64,000 nt of DNA from Synaphobranchus kaupii (lineage: Eukaryota; Chordata; Actinopteri; Anguilliformes; Synaphobranchidae): NCBI GenBank assembly GCA_029718625.1, contig CM056391.1, positions 9,478,416 to 9,542,415 on the forward strand, read 5' to 3'. Of this stretch, positions 11,484-24,132 are shown piece after piece; position 1 is the first letter of the stretch, and the number at the start of each line of letters is the position of its first letter. The position numbers were made by a program, and so were the translations under genes. Under the pieces are notes generated by a model that saw nothing but the letters and a program-made list of their open reading frames with translations, searched no databases and was not told the DNA's origin.

Positions 11484-14400
11484 TAGGCACTTTTAAACGA
11501 TGCACCCGCCCGATCCTCACAACGTGTTGAGGCCACTTCTTGCTTTTCTGGCTCCGCAGCGGAGATCTAAAGGAGACGTGAGCTTTTATCACACCATGGA
11601 TTATACATGCTAAGATGCTCTCAGGCAGCTGTTTGGCAGTGCAGTGAGAGAACACGTCGAGCAAAGATGGGATAATCTGAGCTACATAATAGAACACCAG
11701 GCTCGAACCCAGTCACCTTCCTCATTTCAGCTGTAAACAGGAAACAAGACAGACAACAGGGTGAGGTGTGGAAAGAGAAGGCAACACAGGACAGTCGCCC
11801 TGTGAGTGCAATGTCATAAGCCATGTCAGGACTGCCTGGTGTTGACCTTTAACAGTGATGCATTGGGATAAAAAAAAAAAAGAATAATTAATAAAATTCT
11901 GCAATGAGATAAATATTATTTTCCTTCAGCATTCATAGGTCATATTAGCAATATGCTGTTGCTTTCCCTGCTGGAATCTTAGAAAACTTTTTATTTTCTT
12001 TTTTTTTATTTTGGCTTCCATGGACATGCATCATCCACCAGAGTGATGAAAGAGTAGCTTCAGAATCTGAGGTGCATGTGGCCACTCAGTCAGATTGATC
12101 TGTATTCCGGGGAGAATACACATCAATCACATCACATCACAGCCTAACCTGCTTGTAGGCATGTTGGATTTATAAATAACCCAGATGTTGTGATGAAAGG
12201 GAAATGTCCCTAGTCAAATGACGAGTGTTTTCCCCAAAACTCACTCAGCCCACGTTTACCAATTTTGAGAAAATCAACATTTTTGTTATTTTAAATTGGT
12301 GCAGTTTTTTGCGTGAAAAAATTAACAATAGTGTAAAAGCAAAACTGCAAATATCTGTTTATCAGAAAAATTATACCCACCTTGAAAAATATGGCTTGTC
12401 AAAACTGGACTTAGGGCCGGATTCAGAGATGGCTAACTTAAGTCATGCGCTTCGGATTCTAACCTACACTACGTGGGCGCGTTTCTCAAAATGTGGGTGG
12501 CACAGGGCATGATATTATAATGACCTGTTTCTTGTACCTGCCCCCTGGGTTACCAACTTTCGACTACTGTGGGGGTATACATTTTCAAAATGTCAGTGGC
12601 AGTGCCTTTAATAACCGCATTTGCCTTTGTAAAATCCTGCCTTTGCGCATCGTAGTTGCTCTTGCGTGACGGGCTAGGCAGTGAATGTATTAATACAGCG
12701 CATTGATAAAATGATCATAGCTCCTATTGATAACTGGGATATACCCATCACATAATCAAAAAAATTATCGCCGGGCAGTGGTTGCACGCAAAATTACTAA
12801 GTAAGCAAATAAATCATTGGATTTACTTAAAAAAAGATTTAAAAATATATTTTTTTTACGATTTACCTAATAAAGTAATGTACGGTCGACCATAATAGCC
12901 TATATGCGACGTCTTCGACTTAACCATATACTTAATAATAGCCCATTACTTGCAACCACTGTACAAAGATTTATTTTTTGAGTGCATCTGTCACATGCTG
13001 GAAGGATGTGGCCAGGAAGGAGAGACATTTTAACTTGGAGTACTGTAGATCTACACTGCGGGAAGTTACGTTGCACTTCCTAATAATTTTGGAGCTACTG
13101 TGCTTACACAAGTACGCTACAAAATCGTCTCTCTGTCAAAGTGATTATGATCCAAACACTGTCTATCAATGAATCCATCTAACATTGGTCTGGTATCATA
13201 TACCAGACGGTCAATCATAGCCTACTTTTACATATTTTTCTTTTTATGACAACTCTTTGATAATTGTAAGTAGGCTAGGCTAAGGAAAATAAGACCAATA
13301 TTATTTTCAAAGAACATGCACTCATTCTAATATCCATTTTTGCGAAAGCTGCTGTATTTTTCATATTTTCACATTTTCTTGTACAATTTTCCTACATTAA
13401 GTTGCACCAAGTACTTTTTCTACTACTACATTTTCATGCAGCGACCCTATCATGTAAACCTAGAACTCGACTTGACTGAAATTGAAATAAGCCGAATTTG
13501 GGAGGAGTTTGACAGTAATTTAGCAGTCCTTCAGTTGCCACGGAAAATAGCCTATTATTAATAGTTATTGTGAGATCATGATGCTCCATCACCAAGAACA
13601 GGTATTCAGTACAGTGGGATCAGCATAACCTCGGATCTCATAACATCCACAGAGCTGTAGGCACGCCTTCTGGCGATGTTGATGTTTTATTTTCGGACAT
13701 ATTGTGTGGTAGTATGCAAAATATAGCCGACAAACTAATGTTAGCTAAGAGCAATACAAGGAGTTAAATCGAGGATTAATTACAACCATTTTATTATATG
13801 TTTGCTTGCTCATTCAAAACCCACATTCAAGTATATGAAAGACGCATTGGTTCAATTGCAGTTTGCTTAGCTGGACCTTAAACCTCAGGTTTAAACATCT
13901 AGACCACAGTACTGCATTAGTACTGTAACTGGAACAACTAATCGCTATTACACAGCTTTGGGTACCATTATGGCCTATGGGGAAATTGAGAGGTGCGGCG
14001 CATTGGACACTGTATTGGTTGCTGCCACTTCGGCAATAGAAGCAAGTGGTTACGTCCATTATAGAGCTCAGTGCTTTGCCCACTCATGTGATGGTATAGG
14101 CAACTCTCTGAGTGCCATTCTAGTTTTATTATTATTATTATTTGTAGTAGTAGTAATAGTAGTAGTATATAGTGTGTATCAGGACTTTTTGCAATTTGTA
14201 TGTAGCATCCTTCATAGAACGTAGTGTTTATTATTAAATTATTTAATTAACTTTTAAAATTAACATTTTAGAGTCACTGTGTGGAGTCAGGTAGGCTAAC
14301 ATAAATGATTGGTGTTGCATTGTATGAAAATACGAACGCCGCTACCGCTGTTTGTCCACACGTTTGTGTATCAGTACAAATGTAGAGATTGTATCAAAAG

Positions 14401-14570
14401 GCCTCATTAGTGCTACCTCTTTAAGCCCCCACAAACAAATGGGCTTTATCCTGGAACAGCCTGAAAGCAATGCAAACCACTTTGATCTGAACAATACCTT
14501 AAGCGTCCTTTTATTTTTATTTTTCGCAGATACTGGAGAAATAAAGGCCCGAACCCCATCGTAATCCATA
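11484..14570. other. Unannotated sequence
   Basis: No gene is supported. Small runs: A11 near 11870, T10 near 11999, an ATT/AGT-type trinucleotide region at 14128-14168, and a TGGTATCATATACCA palindrome near 13190. The segment 12410-12720 (GGCCGGATTCAGAGATGGC onward) may be the end of an unrecognised transposon. Confidence 0.4.
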
Positions 14571-14847
14571 AAAGATATACCCAGATGAATAAAGATATAC
14601 CCAGACGAATAAAGATATACCCAGATGAATAAAGATATACCCAGATGAATAAAGATATACCCAGATGAATAAAGATATACCCAGATGAATAAAGATATAC
14701 CCAGACGAATAAAGATATACCCAGATGAATAAAGATATACCCAGATGAATAAAGATATACCCAGATGAATAAAGATATACCCAGATGAATAAAGATATAC
14801 CCAGATGAATAAAGATATACCAGATGAATAAAGATATCCAGACGAAT
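14571..14847. repeat. 20-bp minisatellite, about 14 units
   Basis: Tandem units of AAAGATATACCCAGATGAAT, with the variant CCAGACGAAT in several units and two shortened units (19 and 18 bp) at the right end. Because 20 is not a multiple of 3, three units make 60 nt. Every reading frame on the minus strand therefore repeats a 20-residue hydrophobic peptide (Ile/Phe/Leu/Trp/Tyr-rich) and stays open. The resulting 185- and 128-codon frames are by-products of the repeat. Confidence 0.97.
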
Positions 14848-15985
14848 AAAAAGGCAGTGTTCTGTATTTTATTTTTTGTGCACACATCACATGCTGCATG
14901 CATGTAAATAAAGTAACGTGATTAGTTATTTCTTTGTATAAGCCCAGCTTTTATTTCACCGTTGTTGGGCTCTGAGGTATTGTCAGATTCCTGAGGGGGG
15001 GGAGGGTGAGAAAAAAATCTTCTTTCATCTCCTCGCCCTTTCAAGCCCTCCTCCCGGCCCGGCTCCAAGGTCCTCCAAAAACCCTCGTGTTCTGATGACA
15101 CGTGGACCTGCCGTACAGAAATAAAGACGGAATGAACGCGGTTTTCTTCAAAGAGCAGGAGCAGTTCTGAGAATCACAATCTCATTTGACGGGATCTGAA
15201 CGAGACAAGGGAGAGGCTGCCAAAAACAATAGAAGGGGAGAAGAAACGCGCAGAAACACCTTCACCATCGGTATACATCTTGGCGCGCGCTTTATACTGA
15301 CAGGAGAGTGGAAGCATCGTTCACCGAACACCTGACCTTGAGGTCCAATGAACTGGAGTGTTGCCCCCCTCCCCTCTGCGATGCGCACCTTTGCTTTGAT
15401 AAAACATGACTGAAAAACGTGTCCGCTGCCAGCACAGGTCTATTGCACTCAATCCATCGGCTTTGATGGAAAGAAGTACAATTTCTGATAATGTTTCCCC
15501 CTTTGCACTGTGCAAACAGAGCACCATGTTGCTGGTGCTGAAGAGGTAAGAAAAAACAGAGATGTCTTGAAGAACTGCCTTGCTAGAAGATTGTTCAGGG
15601 ACTAAACTGATGTCAATTTATGAATAGAGTCATAATAATAAAGATGATAATACTACTTCTACTACTACTAATAATAATAATAATAGTAAAAGAATACTGG
15701 GTTTTGAGCATATCAGATATTGACAGTATGCTTCAGAAAGTCTTCAGTGTCCATTCTTATGGCCTGGTGCATTTCTTTTTTTTGCCAGTGCAGCCCAGTA
15801 CAGGTTATGACCTTTCATGTAAGCTGCCAGTGCTCATCAGTGTACAAAGCACAGATCCCCTTTGAAAAAGAGATGTCACGCTCAAAAGGGCTTATCTCTG
15901 GGGGGAAATAGATAAGTAAAAAAAAGTAAATAAATAAAATAAATCCACAACTCTAAATATACCACACAATCACCGTTGATTGTCA
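14848..15985. other. Unannotated sequence with GC-richer centre
   Basis: No gene is supported. 14990-15060 is G-rich then C-rich. A trinucleotide AAT/ACT region lies at 15650-15690. A small possible exon-like ATG at 15522-15546, followed by GTAAG, is discussed among the rejected items. Confidence 0.4.
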
Positions 15986-16300
15986 GACAGTCACTAGATT
16001 GTAGCAGGAATTAGCATTATTGAAAAATCAGTTTCCGAGGGATTATGTGCAGTCTGCCCCGAACACACGCTGTTCTAGTGCTCCTCTGGAATTCTGGGAA
16101 AAGAGATGCAATCACGCACGAGGGTACCTGACAGGAAGGGGTCCCGCCGCAGTAGATTTGCAGATTGCAGCTGGAAATGAGCGCCGCTATTATTCCCCGT
16201 GCAAATCCAGGTGCAGCGCTACGGTTCAGCGGCGCGGCTCTCTCCATTTACCGCCGCACGTCGCCTCTCGCCTGTCAGCTATTTTAAAATTATGTTTTTC
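15986..16300. promoter_or_regulatory. Candidate conserved enhancer-like block
   Basis: Non-repetitive, balanced composition with a dense set of factor-type words: ATTGTCAGACAGTC (TGACAG Meis/TGIF-like, inverted pair), GGAATTAGCATTATTG, CTGACAGGAAGG, CGCCTGTCAGCTATTTTAAAATTATG, and GTGCAAATCC (octamer-like half). There is no coding structure. An unrecognised 5' exon cannot be excluded because the right half is CpG-rich. Confidence 0.35.
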
Positions 16301-17595
16301 AAGGGCTCTTGTTTACTTGCCACTGCTTTTTTTTAATGTATGTGCCGTTTTGTTCAGTTTTGTTTGAGTTTACAACATTTTAAAATGACTTTTTTACACA
16401 TTCACAGTCCTTTGCGCATTTCCAGTAGCAGTCATGATTGTTTTTTTTGTAAAGAAGTATAATATACTCTATGCTTAAATTCTTGTGTAAGGTTCGATAG
16501 AGTACAGTTGGGATGAGTAGAGATATGCATATATTGAGAGAGAGAGATAGAGAGAGAGAGAGATTGCATGTGACTATCATCTGCTAATGAAAGAGCGAGG
16601 ATGTTCAAAAGGTGTTCAAGAACAGTCACTCAGCGGTTGAGACAGAACAGTCAGTGGGCCTGTGTGTGCTACCCCCCCACTCATTGGGCTTTTGAATACA
16701 TGGGGAAGGGGGAGTTGTTGCCATGGCAAAGCCTTTGGTCCAGATAGGAGAGGAAACACTCACAGGGCGAGAAAGGTTGATCACGTCTGATATTTGTGAA
16801 AGAAAATGTGTCTGCTACAATTTAGCTGTTTTCCGGTCTCTATCAGTGCAGAAGAAAACCAGAGAGATTAAGCATATGATTCCCTGTCTGATTTAAGCCT
16901 TCTACAGATACATTCTAGTTTTTATTTATTCATTTATTTTTATCATTCATCCATCATATATGTATCCCTATGGGCAGACATTTGCAGTTTAAAATATTGA
17001 AGCATGACCACAAAGCATATTTATTTCATGCTGAGAGACTCATAACCAGGATTTTTAAGTGAACATGTATCTTTTAAATGTTTGACCTTCAGACAAGCCG
17101 AGCAAAACCATCTTCAAGACATACATTAACTAAATGTTCAGAGGCTTTGCAAATGTTTAATTCAAATTCTAGAGTCTAGTGTTTCCTGAGAGTCTGGACA
17201 TAATCAAACAACGCTAAACTCCACCACCAACAATCCCTATAATTATGTTATAAAATTCAGCTGCATAATTACTCATTTATCAATGTTGAAAGCACTTTTC
17301 TGCAGTCTTTTCAAAATATGTGTGATTCCAGAAGGGGGGTGTGGCAGACCCAGCACTGATTCGGTTGAACGTGAATATTAATGACCTTTTCTAAAAGCAC
17401 ATGCCCTGCATAGACAGAGTTCCCATGTTGGACTATTTCTCCGGGTGGGAGTTCGTAGGGTCGTTTTGAGCCATAACTATATCCCTGGACCATACAATTC
17501 ACATGTTTTTTGTCTTTTTTAAAACAAATTTTAGTTGTACCGAATTCACCCCAAACATTCTTGTTTAGGGCACCCAAAACCCTAGGGCATCAGTA
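16301..17595. other. Unannotated sequence
   Basis: AT-rich, with a GAGA-type tract near 16537-16563. No gene or transposon is recognised. Confidence 0.45.
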
Positions 17596-17619
17596 CCCCC
17601 CCCCCCCCCCCCCCCCCCC
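17596..17619. repeat. Poly-C run
   Basis: About 24 consecutive C. Length is prone to sequencing error, and such runs can form i-motif / G-quadruplex on the opposite strand. Confidence 0.9.
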
Positions 17620-17689
17620 GCCTACTTGACTACTTCTGTGCTTCTTCTAGCTGATCGTCTGGATGTTTGTTTCTTAGTTTGCTTATTTA

Positions 17690-18120
17690 TTTCTGGTTTA
17701 ATCAGGCTCCCAGCCCTTGCGATCCTGATTCTGTAAGCGCCGCAAATTGCCAATCCATCACCGTGGGAATAAATGTATTTATCGTCCGGGGGGTTGGCGG
17801 CGGGGTCTCCACGTGATTAGCCATCGTGTCAGAAATAGATTCTCCATCACTGTTCATTAAATGGCTGTTAGGCGAGAGAGCCAGCCCATTTCACCGCTTT
17901 AATGTTAGGCCATCTCTCGACTGAAGGGACTCTCATTCCATCGAGGTGAAAGAACTTCTCCTTCTTGATTAATGAAACCCATGCTAAGGTTTATTTAATT
18001 GATAGCTTGTCCAGTATTTCCTTCTTGATTTCGAAAGTTCATTATAGTCATACAAAGCAATCCATCATTTAAATTAAGCTGACGGCAGGGGGAAATTAAA
18101 AGTGTCAATTTAAATTACCA
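17690..18120. promoter_or_regulatory. Strong candidate conserved non-coding element
   Basis: About 430 bp with no repeats and no sustained open frame. It carries many homeodomain- and paired-type sites: CACGTGATTAGCC (E-box plus GATTA) near 17810, TGTTCATTAAATGGC, CCGCTTTAATGTTAGGCC, TTCTTGATTAATGAAACCC, TTTATTTAATTGATAGC, and ATCATTTAAATTAAGCTGACGG. The texture of AT-homeobox words embedded in balanced DNA is typical of deeply conserved vertebrate enhancers. I cannot name the target gene. Confidence 0.5.
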
Positions 18121-18273
18121 AAGTTTGCCATCTTTAATAGATGTAGTAGGGTGTAGGGTGTGGATTGCTGGCAAAATTTCTTAAAATGAGCTCTGCAGTA
18201 ACAGCTCTGCAGTGCAGCAACATTTAGAAATGTTTCACTCGGGAATGATTCATACTGCATGCTACCATAAAAG

Positions 18274-18417
<144 letters not shown>

Positions 18418-19101
18418 TTTCCCAAATGAAGTTGATACCATTCGTGTACAACCTATTTTAAAATTATTCCTAAACAATCTACAATCGCTCTAAGTGTTTC
18501 TAATTGACTTTGTCTTTATAAGAGAACTCTCTCTGTGGTAAACATTTGAATCTTGGCATGTGTGGCCTGTGTTGTGTTGTTAAGGTTAAACATATGGCAA
18601 TATTAATAAAGTTAAAAAAAATTGTTTAAATGTGAGAACTCAAATTTCCTAACAAAGAGAGATCCAAGGGGATCCCAGGAATTCTTACGCAGTAGCATGT
18701 TGCAATGAAAAAGCCTTTATTAAAATGGGTTTCATGAATAAATAAATAACTTAATTAATTAATTAATAATTAAATTAATAAATAAATAAAATACAGGCTA
18801 AGCGGACTACTGGCCCCGATGTGCCATAGTTCACAAAACCTCTGTTTGCACCTTTAGTTCTTTGCTTTGCTGAAACACCCCCTTCGATAAGTAATTAATA
18901 ATATTGATTCATTATTTCCCACAATGCCTTTAGTCATCTTTGTTTTGTTTTTTTATGATATTTTAAAATGAGAGCAGAAACGTCTGCCCTACTTTCAAAT
19001 TGTTGCCTTATTCAGAGATAGAGATAGATATAGATCACAGCTGAGAAAGTCTGAATGACGTAATGGATTCCTTAAACATGTAGTGACTGAAGAAAAGTTT
19101 T
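18418..19101. other. Unannotated AT-rich sequence
   Basis: No gene. An AATTAATTAATAAATA region lies near 18745-18790. Confidence 0.5.
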
Positions 19102-19160
19102 AACACACACGCACACGCACACGAACATGCGCGCGCACACACACACACACACACACATAC
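19102..19160. repeat. (CA)n microsatellite with GCGC core
   Basis: CA repeats with CG interruptions. Confidence 0.93.
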
Positions 19161-19822
19161 AGAAAAACAGCATGATGATGTTTTTTGACTGAAATAGCAA
19201 TAGAAATTCAAAATACAAAATCACTTTTGTGCTTCATCCAGGTGGGTGACATGTTCATCTTCCAGGTGAGAACATCATACTTTTAAGATCATCCCCCTTC
19301 TCCTTTTGCACTGTAGACTGTAGAAAGAAGCACACTAAGACAATAACATTCACACCAATTCTACTTTTCCAAGAAGAGAGCTAATTTTGAAATTAGCCCA
19401 GCAGTGAAGTTTTTAGCTGGCACATTGCAGCTGTTAAAATTCCGTGAAAGAAAGCAGAGTGGTTATGTGATATAGTGCAAAAGCTTTAAAAAAAAAGAGC
19501 CTACACTTTCATTAATTTGCATTAATTATTGTTGTCATGACACTTTTCTGCCTTCATGGATATACAGTATGTGCTTCTGTGATAATAAATGGATTACATA
19601 AACAGGCAGCAGTTGATGCTATTTTTGGTATAATGGGTGTAATATGGGGCTTCTGGATTTCTCAGTGTTAAGGTGCACTGACATACAGTATCTGTGCAGA
19701 TATTATTTCAAACCAAAAAAGAGCAGCTTTGAAACTATAACTAACTAACTAAATAAATACATTTGGAGTAGATTACCCCTCAAGGTCGCAGATAATGGGT
19801 TTCCCTCCCTAGTCTCTTGCTC

Positions 19823-19823
<1 letters not shown>
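19161..19823. other. Unannotated AT-rich sequence
   Basis: No gene, RNA or transposon recognised. Confidence 0.5.

Positions 19824-19824
<1 letters not shown>

Positions 19825-19890
<66 letters not shown>
19825..19890. repeat. (TG)n microsatellite
   Basis: About 33 TG units. Confidence 0.98.
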
Positions 19891-19891
<1 letters not shown>

Positions 19892-20064
19892 ATGTTTTGC
19901 TAATGTAACCCACATCTTCACAAACTGCCATATGTTCCAAAGTGCCATTTGAGAAGTCCAGTCAGGTAACTGTTCTACAAGAGACAGTGATGATGGGTAA
20001 AAATCATCTGACAAAATATCCATAAATCCATTCATACCATTCATATTACAATGGAAGTTAGAAT

Positions 20065-20325
20065 AATGGACATAGCCATACATGAGTACGGCACAATGCA
20101 ATAAGATGTATGTTTTTAGTTTCAGTGCTCTTAACATATACATTTGAGTTCCATGAGTAAAATAATCAGAGGACATATCGCACTCCCGACTTAATGGACA
20201 TAGCCGTACATAAGTACGGCAAAATGCAATAAGATGTATGTTTTTAGTGCAGTGCTCTTAATACTGTATATACATTTGAGTTCCATGAGTAAAATAATCA
20301 GAGGACATATCGCACTCTCGACTTA
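20065..20325. repeat. Tandem duplication, period 128 bp
   Basis: The block starting AATGGACATAGCC at 20065 is repeated at 20193. Both copies share GTACGGCA.AATGCAATAAGATG, the TTTGAGTTCCATGAGTAAAATAATC block and GAGGACATATCGCACTC, and both end CGACTTAAT. They differ by a few substitutions and small indels (for example CATACATGAG versus CGTACATAAG). Confidence 0.93.
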
Positions 20326-22925
20326 ATATTTTCACACTCCTTGGTTTGATAAGGTTCTGGAATGGGAGGAGATTGAGAAATGAATCTTGCAGTACATGCT
20401 GCCAATGACATGCTCCGTTGAGTAATAAACAGCTCCTAGAGAATACCGTGTGAATACAGCAACATCTTCCTGCAAATCTGTATCATTAAGGGCAGTCTGA
20501 TTCCCCCCGTTTCCTGAGAATATAGCCCAGTCTCGCAACTAATCAAATAATATTGCACCTAATCAAATAATAAAATAATAAAGAGGTGCTGAGGGTAAAG
20601 AAGCGACAACATGAATTATGGAATAACTATAAAAAATAACAATGAGGAGCCTGAAGACCTGTTTGGGGAGGGGGTTGTTACGTGCAGTAGGGGATAGATG
20701 TACTGAGGGCCACCAACAGTTACTGAAATGCAAATGAGAGTGTAAGCTCGTGTCCTAGCCATTTGGTTTTGCCGTGGTAACCTGTTCATCCATTCAAATC
20801 AATACCTCACCTCATTGAAGAGCCATATCATGACTTTGTTTCATCATCAAATCATCATGTGTTTAGAATCTAAAAACATACAGCCGACGTGCACACTGGA
20901 CTAACAGTCCACTTTGCAGGCATTGTAAACAGGAGGGGATTGAGGTTATGAGAAGGCATTGACCATTGCTGCCTCCCATATTGAAGACCCTTTTGAAAAG
21001 AGGGAGAGATCCACACAATATATAGGTAATGACTTTGAAACTATGCATGCAATCATAAGCACATATGTATTGTATAGCTGGTGATAAGAGAAAGTATTTA
21101 TAATAATTTAACATTGTGCAGGCTTAATAATATGAACAGATTCGGTATCTCATATCAATGAAAGTCCATACAAAAAATATATCATAAGCGATGATTGTCT
21201 CTCTGCGCACTCACCCAACCTACCAGCACACCTCACCTCTTTCTTATTTTAATCTCCTCCCTCCCCGTCCCCATCCCCCTCCTGTACTCCTCTCCCTGTC
21301 CTCAGGCCAGGGGCCCTCACTTCCTCTCCCTGTCCTCAGGCCAGGGCCCCCCACCCCCCCCACTGTTGATTTAAATTAAAGCAAGTCTCAGTTTAGCACT
21401 GATAATTCAATATTAAAAGTAAAATGTAAACATTTTTTTAATTAATTCAACCCTCCCAGCACCCAGCAAGTTAAACAATGTTGTATTTATGACTACTCCC
21501 CCCCACCCCCCACCCTCTAATATGTTTTTCTCTGTATTTGGACACCCACCCACCCCACAATAAAAAAATAAAGATAAAAAATGATTGCTGTGCCGTTGCC
21601 TGTGCCCCCCATACATACAATCCCATTGCTACTCCTCCACTGCTCTCCCACCCCATACCTCTGCTTCATCCCATTTCTCTCCTGGTCTTACTCTGTAATA
21701 CCACCTCCTGTTCCTCCTGTCCTCCTGCTCTGTTCCATATCTACTCTTTACTCCCCCACCACCAACCCTCATCCTCTCACACTCATTCTTCTCTCTTACT
21801 CAATTAAATCCACTCTCGTCCTTATACGTACGCGTCCGCGCAAATGCATTTCACTAATATCACCGCTTCACAGATTCGCTTACGCGGGGCAAGTGACTAA
21901 ACCGCTGCAGCAACACAAATTAACACGTTCTATTAATTTGGAAAAAGTTTTAAGAGGTATTCGTCGCGCCTGCGGGGCCGCTTGTGTCTTCTTCAAAATT
22001 GATCCGCCAGGCTGGAGCTCTTCAGGAAAATTATGCGTGTTGAATACATTTTTGTTCAACGAAAGCAACTAGCTTTGACACGCATTGCCCTCTGTTCTCC
22101 TTCTCCACTTCCACAAAACATCGCCTCGCCTCGCCTCTCTGGGTCCTGTTACAATTTATTACTGCATAAATATTCCCCACACTTCCACTTACATTGTTTT
22201 TATATGATTTTCAGGGCTGTTATATGAAGCTAAATGACGGCTGCCTCAGACTGAGAACATGTCTCCTTCCATAAGATTGTTCTTCATTTCTGTCATCAAG
22301 ATTGTGCCAAAAACCTCAGGGAAGCATTAAATGTGAGTGACAGTCTTTCCGTCTTACTTTTGGAGTTGACTACTTTGTGAAAATAATGGGGAACTTTTAA
22401 CTAGCGCCATGATCCCGTGTGTCAATCACATAAGCTCACGTGCTTCTCTCTTGACTAACAGTATGTAGGAAGACATGGATCCGCTCTGGCACCCAATGGT
22501 ATTCCTTAACCCATTTTTTGAGTTACTTTTTTCAGTGGGGTACTGTTTTATATATTTCCAATACATTATTTAATTCCAGAGTATAACTGTATCTTTCTGG
22601 TGGGAAACACAATCACATTTTTATTTTTATTTTTTGCAGAACTTGTCCTGAATCTCAATTAATCACAAATACAGTAATTGATAGTCATCAAATATAGTTA
22701 TGTGTGGTACAAAACAGACTTGGGAAAGAACCAGTATTGCCACCTGGCCTACTTACAATCAGCCTCAGCTGAGCATGTCTGTAAGTGAGGACACCACTGT
22801 CCATGATCCTGAACTCCTCTCAGTCTTTGAGAGACTAAACGACCAGCTGTACAAAGTGTCCAATGAGGAGGAGCAGTCACTCTGGCCCCACCCCTTCCAG
22901 CCTAGCATTTCTTTATGACTCATAA
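20326..22925. other. Unannotated sequence with pyrimidine-rich core
   Basis: No gene is supported. 21190-21800 is strongly C/T-rich on + with CCTGTCCTCAGGCCAGGG occurring twice (about 21295 and 21330), C-runs near 21355 and 21500, and CTCCTGT repetition. 21820-22020 is CpG-rich. The frames there have low-complexity Pro/Ser/Leu composition. Confidence 0.45.
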
Positions 22926-23082
22926 GGCCTGATTTACTAAGACCTTTAGCTCACGCACAACTGATAACACAACCAATGATTGGTGCAAAAAAAAAAATAC
23001 CGTGACCAATCATTGGTCATATTATTGGATTTGCATGTGCTAAAAGGTTTTTCACATGCTAAAGGTCTTAGTAAATCAGGCC
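22926..23082. mobile_element. Palindromic MITE, second copy
   Basis: The ends GGCCTGATTTACTAAGACC and GGTCTTAGTAAATCAGGCC are perfect inverted repeats, flanked by a direct CATAA at 22921-22925 and 23083-23087. The interior has ACCAATGATTGG / CCAATCATTGG palindromes and an A11 run. It is homologous to the element nested at 4454-4592. No coding capacity. Confidence 0.85.
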
Positions 23083-23087
23083 CATAA

Positions 23088-24132
23088 TGTATAAGACTTT
23101 CCATGAAACAGTTAAGGCATCTGGTAAGAATAACAGAATAATATGTTTTTATATTGAGAAAAAAAAGCACTCTGCCAAAATAGACGGCTCATTTTTCCTT
23201 CTGCATTTTCACATACATATGTATTAAGTTATTTACATACTGTAAGTTCAGACATGCCGAAATTCTGCTTCTAAGTGCATACCTGCACTAAAAAATATAT
23301 AAAATAGAAAACTTAAAATAGCCCTGTGATGGGAATTGCCTGTTTTAAGCAAGCTTGCTGCAGTTTAAATGCACACACTTTGAAGCAGAATAATACAAAC
23401 TGACTGTACATGTATGTTATTACATGTGAATAATATACAACATTCTGTGTCAATTCTGTTTGCCCATATATAGTTATTAATGTATTACACTGTCACAATC
23501 AATGCTGTTTATCTAATAAACAATTTCCTAGATTAAATCAAACACACTCAGCCAGTTTACATGGTTGAGCAGTTGAATATAAGGCTATTGGTCAGAATCG
23601 TTCAGGGCAAAGGCTATTTCAGTTCCTGACAGCAAAATGTACCATTTAAATATTATTGGTTTAGATATTCCACACAATGAGCCCAGGTATTTTGTGGTAA
23701 TATTCATTCTGATGTTTAATGGTAATTAAGTAGATGTGAGCACCATAATTAATTTTACAGGGACACATTTTTTGTTATGTTAGTTCTGTACTCTAGCACT
23801 TTAAGTTTGAAAGGATACAATGACAATGAGGTTGAAGTTGACAGTTTAACATAATGTAGAATAAAGTAATATGGATGGATCACTTTAAGGATTGTTTCTC
23901 CTGACAAATTTTCCTATTGAACTCTATTGAAAAATAAGTCTGGAGAAGAAACCCTTCATGGTATCCAACCATATCTACTGCATATCTGGCAGCAGAGTGA
24001 TGGTTTAAGGCTTGTTTGATACATCAGACCCTTGATGACTTAGACCCATTTAGCCAACCATGTGTTCCATACTATTCCAGTGTAATTTTCAATTTTCTCT
24101 GTAACATAACACATTTATGTTACATCATCCAT
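23088..24132. other. Unannotated AT-rich sequence
   Basis: No gene, RNA gene or transposon could be recognised. Confidence 0.5.

Noticed and set aside
14342..14903. 185- and 128-codon hydrophobic repeat proteins
   Set aside because: Generated by the 20-bp minisatellite; no protein-like non-repeat portion and no splice or promoter context.
15522..15546. Possible first exon: ATG-Leu-Leu-Val-Leu-Lys-Arg followed by GTAAG, with a CAG just upstream at about 15520
   Set aside because: Only seven codons, weak polypyrimidine tract, no promoter evidence; kept below the threshold for a feature.
21581..22072. 163-codon Pro/Ser/Leu-rich + frame
   Set aside because: Arises from the pyrimidine-rich tract at 21190-21800.
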